A stretch of DNA of 5,513 nt from an uncultured Eubacteriales bacterium (lineage in GTDB: Bacteria > Bacillota > Clostridia > Lachnospirales > Lachnospiraceae): contig CACYBV010000260.1 of assembly GCA_902772745.1 (NCBI GenBank), positions 1 through 5,513 on the forward strand, given 5' to 3'. This document shows positions 1-5,513 of this stretch, piece by piece. Position 1 is the stretch's first letter, and every line of letters starts with the position of its first letter. Position numbers and translations under genes: made by a program. The notes below the pieces were generated by a model that made no database searches, had not been told where the DNA came from, and was given only the letters and a program-made list of their open reading frames with translations.

Positions 1-2258
1 GTGAGCAGAAGGAACTTCTGAGGCAGGAAGCGATGATACGGCGCGAACAGAAAGAGCGTGCGCGTGTTGAGCGGCTCGAGAAAGAAAACGACGCGATCCG
101 TGACCGTGCGAACCAGAGAATCGAACAGGATGAAAAGATCCGCGACCGCTTTCAGCCCCGTTACGGGATCGGCGATACGACGATCGTTGACCGGGATACA
201 CCGATGAACACCGCTTTCGGAAAGCAGGAGGATGCGCTTCAGAAAAACAGCCGTCTGTTTACGAAATATTCCAACAGCGGCCGGAAACCGCCGGAGAAAA
301 AGGAACGGGAGCCGGAATTTGTCATTCCGGAGATCAAAATCCCTTCGGAGTATTTCAATACAAAAGAGGAGCCGGGGAACGATGATGCCTTCGTTCCCGA
401 AGAACCGGTGAAAACCGAACCGGATATCCCCTATAAACTGGATAAAGATGACCAGTATGTCAAGACGGTCATCACCTCAACCGGGAAAATCGTTTCGAAG
501 GAAACGGACGGAAACCATCTCTCGAAAAAGGAAATCATCCACGGAAATCCGAAGAAAGCGCCGGAAATCGCTTATGAAGCGCCGGAGGAAAGCGAAGGAT
601 ACGAAAGAACCCTTCCGGACGATTCCCCCGATATTTCCACAGAGGAAACTTCCGGTCCGGAAAGCATGAATACGCACAAAGCGGAAGCGGCCGGGAAATC
701 CGCGCTTGCCGCGGAGAAAGCCGCGAATGCGCCGACGGCGGCGGACCAGGCGGAAATCGTAAAAGAAATCCGAAAAGAACCGACGAAAGAATACAGATTC
801 CCGCCGATGAAGCTTCTGAAAAAAGGCGGCGGGGGCGGGATGTCCAAGTCGGAACTGGAGAAAGAACTGAAGGAAACCGCTGCGAAACTGCAGGAAACCC
901 TGCGGATTTTCGGCGTTGGCTGCACGATCACGAATATCACCTGCGGGCCTTCCGTGACACGCTATGAGCTGCAGCCGGATGTCGGCGTCAAAGTATCGAG
1001 GATCGTTTCCCTCACGGACGACATCAAGCTGAACCTCGCTGCGGCGGATATCCGTATGGAGGCGCCGATCCCCGGAAAATCCGCGATCGGCATCGAGATC
1101 CCGAACAAGGTCAAGAAGAGCGTGATTCTCCGTGATCTTCTCGAAACGGATGAATTTGAAAACGCGAAGTCCCAGCTGAGCTTCGCTGCGGGCCGTGATA
1201 TCGAAGGCAATACGGTGGTCGCGAACATTGAAAAGATGCCGCATGTCCTTGTTGCCGGCGCTACAGGATCCGGCAAATCCGTCTGTATCAACACGATCAT
1301 CATGAGCATCCTGTATCATGCAAAACCGGAAGACGTCAAGATGATCCTTGTCGATCCCAAGGTCGTCGAGCTCTCGGTTTACAACGGAATCCCGCACCTT
1401 CTGCTGCCGGTCGTCACCGATCCCAAGAAAGCGGCTGCGGCCCTGAACTGGGCGGTCGCGGAAATGGACCAGCGCTACAATCAGTTCGCGGAATTCGGCG
1501 TCAGGGGAATCGAAGGCTTCAACCAGATGATCGAACGGGACGCACCGGCGGGTGCAGACGGCTATCCCGTGAAAAAGATGCCTAAGATCCTGATTATTAT
1601 CGACGAGCTGGCGGACCTGATGATGGTCGCCTCCCAGGACGTGGAAACCGCGATCTGCCGTCTTGCGCAGAAGGCAAGAGCCGCAGGCATTCACCTCGTC
1701 ATCGCGACACAGCGTCCTTCGGTCGACGTCATTACCGGTCTCATCAAGGCAAATATTCCGTCAAGAATCGCATTTGCCGTATCCTCGGGAACCGATTCGC
1801 GGACGATCCTCGACATGGTCGGCGCGGAAAAACTTCTCGGCATGGGCGATATGCTCTATGCGCCGGCTGGTTCCAATAAACCGATCCGCGTGCAGGGCGC
1901 CTTTGTTTCGGACGATGAGATCCGGGATGTTGTGGAATACCTTGTTAAGGAAGGAGAGGTCAAAGGCTCCGGAACTGCGGAAAACGTGGACCTCTCGATG
2001 CCTTCGGGAACCGCCGGCGGAGCTCCCGGCGGAGGCGACGAACGCGACGAATATTTCGCTGCGGCGGGACGCCTGATCGTCGAAAAGGAAAAATGTTCGA
2101 TCGGTATGCTCCAGCGCCAGTTCAAGATCGGCTTCAACCGCGCCGCCCGGATCGTGGACCAGCTCTGCGATGCCGGCGTCGTCGGCGAGGAAGAAGGCAC
2201 GAAACCAAGGAAAGTCCTGATGAATATGGCGGAATTCGAAAATTACATTAAGGGATAA
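1..2258 (+). CDS. ftsK: DNA translocase FtsK/SpoIIIE, 5'-truncated by window edge
   Basis: This is a membrane-anchored, ATP-driven DNA pump that clears chromosome termini from the division or sporulation septum. The reading frame is open from base 3, so the ATG at 33 is probably internal; the usual N-terminal transmembrane domain is absent and should lie upstream. Counting from the codon at 33, residues 1 to about 265 are a charged, proline- and acid-rich linker ending in a glycine run. The alpha/beta motor starts near residue 270. It contains RYELQPDVGVKVSRI (310 on), Walker A GATGSGKS (409-416), Walker B LIIIDE (520-525), and the ATQRPSVDVITGLIKANIP segment. A short Gly/Ser/Pro linker leads to a C-terminal winged-helix gamma domain (about 672-735) with FNRAARI at 701-707, the part that reads polar DNA sequences in this family. 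All motor motifs look intact. Whether it is a vegetative FtsK or a sporulation SpoIIIE cannot be decided from sequence alone. It ends 7 nt before rbgA. Confidence 0.96.
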   Translation, partial: EQKELLRQEAMIRREQKERARVERLEKENDAIRDRANQRIEQDEKIRDRFQPRYGIGDTTIVDRDTPMNTAFGKQEDALQKNSRLFTKYSNSGRKPPEKKEREPEFVIPEIKIPSEYFNTKEEPGNDDAFVPEEPVKTEPDIPYKLDKDDQYVKTVITSTGKIVSKETDGNHLSKKEIIHGNPKKAPEIAYEAPEESEGYERTLPDDSPDISTEETSGPESMNTHKAEAAGKSALAAEKAANAPTAADQAEIVKEIRKEPTKEYRFPPMKLLKKGGGGGMSKSELEKELKETAAKLQETLRIFGVGCTITNITCGPSVTRYELQPDVGVKVSRIVSLTDDIKLNLAAADIRMEAPIPGKSAIGIEIPNKVKKSVILRDLLETDEFENAKSQLSFAAGRDIEGNTVVANIEKMPHVLVAGATGSGKSVCINTIIMSILYHAKPEDVKMILVDPKVVELSVYNGIPHLLLPVVTDPKKAAAALNWAVAEMDQRYNQFAEFGVRGIEGFNQMIERDAPAGADGYPVKKMPKILIIIDELADLMMVASQDVETAICRLAQKARAAGIHLVIATQRPSVDVITGLIKANIPSRIAFAVSSGTDSRTILDMVGAEKLLGMGDMLYAPAGSNKPIRVQGAFVSDDEIRDVVEYLVKEGEVKGSGTAENVDLSMPSGTAGGAPGGGDERDEYFAAAGRLIVEKEKCSIGMLQRQFKIGFNRAARIVDQLCDAGVVGEEEGTKPRKVLMNMAEFENYIKG

Positions 2259-2265
2259 CGATACG

Positions 2266-3150
2266 ATGAAAATACAATGGTATCCCGGCCATATGACAAA
2301 AGCAAGACGCGCGATGCAGGAGGATGTGAAGCTTGTGGATCTTGTGATCGAGCTTCTTGATTCACGTGCGCCGCAGTCGTCCAGAAATCCGGACATAGAT
2401 TCGCTGGCTGGAAACAAATTCCGGCTGGTGCTTCTCAACAAAGCGGATCTTGCAGATGAGCGTAAGACCAGAGACTGGGTCTCGTATTTCCAGGAACAGG
2501 GCATCCGTGCGGTTCCCCTGGATTCGAGAAAAACGGGAACTGTCCGTGAAATCCGGCAAATCATCCCCGAAATCTGCCGGGAAAAGATCGAGAGAGACCG
2601 GAAACGCGGGATCCTGAACCGGCCGGTGCGCGCGATGGTCTGCGGAATCCCGAATGTCGGAAAATCCACATTTATCAATTCCTTTGCGGGACGGGCAGCG
2701 GCGAAAACAGGAAACAAACCGGGCGTAACCCGGGGAAACCAGTGGATCCGGCTGGACAGATCGGTGGAGCTTCTTGACACGCCGGGTATTCTCTGGCCGA
2801 AATTCGATGACGACCGGGTCGGCACGAACCTTGCTTTTTTAGGCTCCGTCAACGATGATATCGTCGATAAAACCGGACTTTCGTATGAACTTACGGGTTT
2901 TCTTTCAAAAACCTACCCGGAAAAACTTTCGGAGCGTTACGGGATTTCTCCGGAGCGTGCCTTCGGACAGACGGAAGAACGTGATCCGGATACGGAAAGA
3001 GCAGAAATCCTCTTCCTGATGGAGGAAATCGCAAAAGCCCGGAACTGCCTCCTGAAGGGCGGAGAACCGGACATTAACCGGGCGGCGCTTCTTCTCCTGG
3101 ATGATTTCCGCTCCGGGCGCCTCGGAAGGATTTCTCTTGAAGAACCGTGA
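2266..3150 (+). CDS. rbgA: Ribosome biogenesis GTPase RbgA (YlqF)
   Basis: This is a cytoplasmic GTPase that acts late in 50S subunit assembly. It belongs to the circularly permuted YlqF/YawG group, and the motif order shows the permutation: G4 NKAD (58-61), a G5-like SRK (87-89), G1 GIPNVGKS (127-134), G2 Thr155 in GVTR, and G3 DTPG (171-174). The N-terminal YPGHM motif puts His9 at the position of the His known to matter for catalysis in Bacillus RbgA, which also supports this start. The C-terminal helical domain carries LLKGGEPD (262-269), typical of the family. At 294 residues it is close to the roughly 280 of Bacillus RbgA and appears complete. A TAAGGG purine tract at 2249-2254, inside the end of ftsK, is a plausible though distant ribosome binding site. 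The 7-nt gap to ftsK suggests co-transcription. Confidence 0.97.
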   Translation: MKIQWYPGHMTKARRAMQEDVKLVDLVIELLDSRAPQSSRNPDIDSLAGNKFRLVLLNKADLADERKTRDWVSYFQEQGIRAVPLDSRKTGTVREIRQIIPEICREKIERDRKRGILNRPVRAMVCGIPNVGKSTFINSFAGRAAAKTGNKPGVTRGNQWIRLDRSVELLDTPGILWPKFDDDRVGTNLAFLGSVNDDIVDKTGLSYELTGFLSKTYPEKLSERYGISPERAFGQTEERDPDTERAEILFLMEEIAKARNCLLKGGEPDINRAALLLLDDFRSGRLGRISLEEP

Positions 3151-3195
3151 ATAATTAACCTTGATATGAACAAAAAGTGCTGTGGATGATACGCT

Positions 3196-3822
3196 ATGTT
3201 TTTTGATAAAAAGAGTAAAACAGCCGAAGAGGCGGAAAAAGAAGAAGAGCGGGTGCTGAGCCCGGAAGAAAAGTCCAAAAAGCAGCTCCGGGGTTTTCTG
3301 GAGATCATCCTGGAACTTGTGATCGTTGCGGCTCTTGTTTTCCTTTTTCTGCGCTTTGTCGCTTTCCGTTCGGTTGTTCAGGGCAGTTCGATGACTGATA
3401 CGCTCCGGGACCAGGACAATCTCGTGGTGGAACGGGTATCCTATTATTTTCATGAGCCGAGGCGTTTTGACATCGTCGTCTTCCGGGTTCCGGAAAACAC
3501 CGACAGCAAGGAACACTACATCAAGCGCGTGATCGGACTGCCGGGGGAAACTGTGGAAATCATCAGCGGAAAGGTCTATATCGATGGGTACCTTCTCGAG
3601 GAGGATGTTTACGGGAAAGAACTGATGAGAACAGGATATAATCCGGACTCCGCACTTCTGGACTACGGGCCGGTTACGGTTCCGGAAGGTGAAGTATTCG
3701 TGCTCGGAGACAACCGGAATGATTCGAAAGATTCTGTGGAAATCGGCACAATTCCGGAAAAAAAGATTCTCGGGCGCGTCTTTTTCCGTTTCTGGCCGCT
3801 GAAGTCCTGGAAAAAGTTCTGA
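3196..3822 (+). CDS. lepB: Type I signal peptidase
   Basis: This is a membrane serine protease of the S26 family that cleaves signal peptides from exported proteins on the outer face of the membrane. It has 208 residues, the short single-anchor form common in Gram-positives. A Lys/Glu-rich cytoplasmic N-terminus (1-32) is followed by one hydrophobic segment (about 33-56). Box B is GSSMTDTL, with the nucleophile Ser65. Box C/D is YIKRVIGLPGE, with the general-base Lys110. Box E is GDNRNDSKDS (171-180). Two departures from the consensus are visible: SMxPTL reads SMTDTL, and the Arg that usually follows box E DS is Val181. The Ser/Lys dyad is intact, so activity is expected. The ATG at 3196 is the first start after an in-frame stop at 3187-3189; its Shine-Dalgarno is weak (GGA at 3184-3186). 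It lies 45 nt after rbgA. Confidence 0.95.
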   Translation: MFFDKKSKTAEEAEKEEERVLSPEEKSKKQLRGFLEIILELVIVAALVFLFLRFVAFRSVVQGSSMTDTLRDQDNLVVERVSYYFHEPRRFDIVVFRVPENTDSKEHYIKRVIGLPGETVEIISGKVYIDGYLLEEDVYGKELMRTGYNPDSALLDYGPVTVPEGEVFVLGDNRNDSKDSVEIGTIPEKKILGRVFFRFWPLKSWKKF

Positions 3823-3867
3823 TTAAAGCCGGTATCTGCTGTCTCTTACAAGAACTATTTGGAAGAC

Positions 3868-3873
3868 AAAGGA
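3868..3873 (+). promoter_or_regulatory. Ribosome binding site fixing the rnhB start
   Basis: AAAGGA lies 9 nt before the ATG at 3883. No similar purine tract precedes the alternative TTG at 3859, so this site favours the shorter protein. Spacing is slightly long but acceptable. Confidence 0.65.
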
Positions 3874-3882
3874 TTATTCGCA

Positions 3883-4638
3883 ATGACGATACAGGAAATC
3901 GACCGGATTCTTTCGGATGTACCGATGAACCGGCTGCTCACAAAAATAGCGGAATTCAGCCCGGACAGCCGTGCCGGCGTACAGAAACTTCTCGCGAAAT
4001 ACCGGAAAAAACACGATGATTACGTTCGGGAACTGGAGCGGCTGGACCGCATGATGCTTTACGAGCGGAAGTATGCGGATTACGGGATTATCTGCGGCAT
4101 TGACGAAGCCGGAAGAGGGCCGCTTGCGGGACCGGTATGCGCGGCTGCCGTGATACTTCCGAAAGATCATCCGATCCTCTATGTAAACGATTCGAAGCAG
4201 CTTTCGCCGAAAAAACGGGAGGAGCTTTATAATGTGATCGTCCGGGAAGCGGTGAGCTTTGGCATTGCCCTGAGCTCTGAAAAAACGATTGACGAAATCA
4301 ACATCCTGCAGGCGACTTACCGCGCGATGAAAGAAGCCGTGGAGAAACTGGACCCCGCGCCGCAGCTTTCATTAAACGACGCTGTGACGATTCCCGGCAT
4401 TTCAATTCGTCAGGTGCCGATCATTAAGGGCGATGCAAAATCCGCTTCGATCGGCGCGGCTTCGATCCTTGCCAAAGTGACGAGGGACCGGCTGATGACC
4501 GAATACGACAAACTTTATCCGGAATACGGCTTCGCTGAACATAAGGGCTACGGCTCGCAGAAGCATATCGAAGCGCTCCGGAAATTCGGCCCCTGTCCGA
4601 TTCACCGCGAAACCTTTATCAGGGGAATTCTTGCATGA
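3883..4638 (+). CDS. rnhB: Ribonuclease HII
   Basis: This cytoplasmic endonuclease nicks the RNA strand of RNA/DNA hybrids and at single ribonucleotides in DNA, starting ribonucleotide excision repair. From the ATG at 3883 the protein has 251 residues. An N-terminal extension of about 70 residues, rich in charged helix, resembles that of Bacillus RNase HII. The catalytic domain starts with CGIDEAGRGPLAGPV, giving Asp74 and Glu75 plus the GRG motif that senses the RNA-DNA junction. The other two metal-binding carboxylates are Asp166 (SLNDA) and Asp184 (IKGDAKS). Tyr223 in HKGYGS matches the Tyr that stacks at the junction. The frame also allows a TTG start at 3859 (8 residues longer), but only the ATG has a suitably spaced Shine-Dalgarno, AAAGGA at 3868-3873. 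The stop overlaps the yraN start in ATGA. Confidence 0.96.
   Translation: MTIQEIDRILSDVPMNRLLTKIAEFSPDSRAGVQKLLAKYRKKHDDYVRELERLDRMMLYERKYADYGIICGIDEAGRGPLAGPVCAAAVILPKDHPILYVNDSKQLSPKKREELYNVIVREAVSFGIALSSEKTIDEINILQATYRAMKEAVEKLDPAPQLSLNDAVTIPGISIRQVPIIKGDAKSASIGAASILAKVTRDRLMTEYDKLYPEYGFAEHKGYGSQKHIEALRKFGPCPIHRETFIRGILA
4621..4627 (+). promoter_or_regulatory. Ribosome binding site of yraN inside rnhB
   Basis: AGGGGAA lies 7 nt before the yraN ATG and within the last codons of rnhB. Together with the ATGA stop/start overlap, it suggests that ribosomes finishing rnhB can reinitiate on yraN. Confidence 0.6.
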
Positions 4639-4985
4639 ACAAAAGAGAAAAGGGAAGCCGCTATGAAGACCTGGCGGCTTCTTTCTGCACAGAGAAGGGC
4701 ATGACGGTTCTGGAGCGGAATTACCGCAGGAAAACCGGAGAAATCGACCTTGTGCTTAAGGACGGGGAAACCCTTGTATTTGCGGAGGTCAAATTCCGCG
4801 TGCGGATCCGGAACGGGTTCCCGGAAGAAGCGGTCAATTACGGGAAGCAGCAGCGCATTTACCGGACGGCGCAGTGGTACCTTAACGAACACGGTCTCCC
4901 GGAAAGCACGCCCAGCAGGTTTGACGTCATCAGCATCCTGGATGAAAAAATCACGCATATTGAGAATGCGTTCGGGGGAATGTAA
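4635..4985 (+). CDS. yraN: YraN/UPF0102 family nuclease-like protein
   Basis: This is a small cytoplasmic protein of the UPF0102 family, which has a restriction-endonuclease-like (PD-(D/E)XK) fold; its cellular role is not settled. At 116 residues it is within the usual family size. The core pattern is visible: the N-terminal GSRYEDLAASF helix with Glu11, GEIDLV with Asp38, and LVFAEVKFR with Glu51 and Lys53, followed by the helical part and the closing FDVISIL...ITHIENAF (96-113), which is the normal end of the family. The start overlaps the rnhB stop by 4 nt, with AGGGGAA at 4621-4627 as ribosome binding site, so translation is probably coupled. Sitting beside rnhB is a common arrangement in bacteria and hints at, but does not prove, a role in nucleic acid processing. 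Confidence 0.93.
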   Translation: MNKREKGSRYEDLAASFCTEKGMTVLERNYRRKTGEIDLVLKDGETLVFAEVKFRVRIRNGFPEEAVNYGKQQRIYRTAQWYLNEHGLPESTPSRFDVISILDEKITHIENAFGGM

Positions 4986-5124
4986 AAAGAGAAGACGCTT
5001 CGGCGTAAAACCGGGAGGCACAGCCTTGCAGGGGATCACGCCGGATGCCTGCAGTACCCGCAGAGCGGGACGAAACAGAAGACGCCGCCGGAGCGGACAG
5101 ATGATTTTGTTACAGGAGGAGTTC
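4986..5124 (+). other. yraN-pgeF intergenic leader with short inverted repeats
   Basis: This is the longest non-coding stretch in the window, 139 nt. It holds four short inverted repeats in a row: ACGC-TTCG-GCGT (4995-5006, a stable UUCG tetraloop type), TGCAGG...CCTGCA (5027-5032 with 5048-5053), CCCGC-AGA-GCGGG (5057-5069) and CCGC-CGGA-GCGG (5085-5096). None is followed by a T tract, so none is a convincing rho-independent terminator on the + strand. I see no clear sigma-A promoter and no riboswitch class I recognise. In a GC-rich stretch some of these stems may be chance. Confidence 0.45.
5114..5119 (+). promoter_or_regulatory. Strong Shine-Dalgarno site of pgeF
   Basis: AGGAGG, with flanking bases that continue the match to the 16S rRNA 3' end, lies 5 nt before the ATG at 5125. 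It is the strongest ribosome binding site in the window and decides between the starts at 5101 and 5125. Confidence 0.8.
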
Positions 5125-5513
5125 ATGATTTCAGACAGAGGCATCATCATAAAGCGCGCCCCGGGCGCGGAAAACCACCTGAGTTTTCACGACGGCGAAG
5201 TTCCGTATTTCAGTATTCCCATGTTTGATGAGATGGGCATCCGAAACGGCTTCTCGACGAAGTTCGGGGGCGTAAGCCGGGGCGTGTATGCCGAGATGAA
5301 CCTCGGAATGCTGAAAGAACCGGTGGAAATCGGCCGGGAAAACTACCGCCGCATGCTCAGAACCCTCCGTATGAACGAAAAAAGGCCTGTTTTAAGCTGG
5401 CAGACGCATACGACGAATATCCGCAGGGTTACGGAGCAGGACGCCGGAAAAGGGCCTTTTTTCGAAAGAGACTACAGGGATGTCGACGGGCTAGTGACGG
5501 ATCTTCCGGACAC
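5125..5513 (+). CDS. pgeF: PgeF/YlmD/YfiH family protein (laccase-domain), 3'-truncated
   Basis: The first 129 residues of a member of the family once called multicopper polyphenol oxidase or laccase-domain protein (YfiH in E. coli, YlmD in Bacillus). Members are zinc-dependent; E. coli YfiH corrects peptidoglycan precursors carrying L-Ser, and homologues act on purine nucleosides. The product shows GFSTKFGGVSRGVYAEMNLG (42-61), SWQTH with the conserved His95, and the DVDGLVTD segment (119-126). The later Cys and His zinc ligands lie beyond the window, so their integrity cannot be judged. The ATG at 5125 is chosen because AGGAGG at 5114-5119 lies 5 nt upstream. An in-frame ATG at 5101 has no good ribosome binding site, and the frame stays open back to at least 4966, but that stretch reads as Arg-rich sequence unlike the family. 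Confidence 0.92.
   Translation, partial: MISDRGIIIKRAPGAENHLSFHDGEVPYFSIPMFDEMGIRNGFSTKFGGVSRGVYAEMNLGMLKEPVEIGRENYRRMLRTLRMNEKRPVLSWQTHTTNIRRVTEQDAGKGPFFERDYRDVDGLVTDLPD

Noticed and set aside
477..1694. A 405-codon open frame on the - strand
   Set aside because: It lies wholly opposite ftsK, whose motor motifs are certain. The translation is rich in Arg, Asp and Phe with no recognisable domain, as expected for the complement of a GC-moderate coding gene.
1761..2852. A 363-codon open frame on the - strand crossing the ftsK-rbgA boundary
   Set aside because: It overlaps two well-supported genes and shows no family motif; it is a codon-bias shadow.
3166..3189. A 7-codon mini-ORF (MNKKCCG) upstream of lepB, possibly a leader peptide
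   Set aside because: It has no Shine-Dalgarno, no attenuator-like hairpins follow it, and an ORF this short is expected by chance.
3161..3190. Promoter-like TTGATA with GATGAT 18 nt downstream, before lepB
   Set aside because: The -10 match is only 4 of 6, and the implied transcription start would fall at or inside the lepB start codon, leaving no leader.
3859..3882. TTG start giving an 8-residue longer RNase HII
   Set aside because: There is no ribosome binding site before the TTG, whereas the ATG at 3883 has AAAGGA 9 nt upstream.
4986..5010. Possible terminator after yraN (UUCG hairpin at 4995-5006)
   Set aside because: The stem is only 4 bp and is followed by A residues rather than a T tract on the + strand. 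On the - strand it is followed by a pyrimidine run, but no - strand gene is present.

Overview
The window carries one co-directional run of six housekeeping genes, all on the + strand: ftsK/spoIIIE (5' end cut by the window edge), rbgA/ylqF, lepB (type I signal peptidase), rnhB, yraN, and the 5' part of pgeF/ylmD. There is no sign of a mobile element, CRISPR array, tRNA or rRNA, and no credible gene on the - strand. I found no undescribed biological system; the findings below are modest.

The organism looks like a Gram-positive member of the Firmicutes, most likely a clostridial lineage such as Lachnospiraceae, with a genome of moderate GC (slightly above half by eye). The reasons are the RbgA N-terminus, which lines up residue for residue with Bacillus RbgA; an RNase HII with the roughly 70-residue N-terminal extension typical of Firmicutes; a short signal peptidase with one membrane anchor; purine-rich Shine-Dalgarno sites; and the rbgA-lepB-rnhB-yraN grouping. 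The taxonomic call is inference from remembered family patterns, not from a search.

Layout: bases 1-2258 hold the linker, motor and DNA-reading gamma domain of an FtsK/SpoIIIE translocase, whose membrane domain must lie upstream. After 7 nt comes rbgA (2266-3150), a circularly permuted GTPase for 50S assembly. After 45 nt comes lepB (3196-3822). After 60 nt comes rnhB, for which I prefer the ATG at 3883 over the TTG at 3859. rnhB overlaps yraN by 4 nt (ATGA), which suggests translational coupling. A 139-nt gap with several short GC-rich inverted repeats separates yraN from pgeF, which starts at 5125 behind a near-perfect Shine-Dalgarno site and runs off the window.

The genes look like one transcription unit or two adjacent ones: no convincing rho-independent terminator is visible anywhere. 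Their jobs (chromosome segregation, ribosome maturation, protein export, removal of RNA from DNA, a nuclease-like protein of unclear role, and peptidoglycan-precursor or nucleoside editing) do not form one pathway. The grouping is best read as a conserved growth-related housekeeping cluster, with ftsK as the less usual neighbour.
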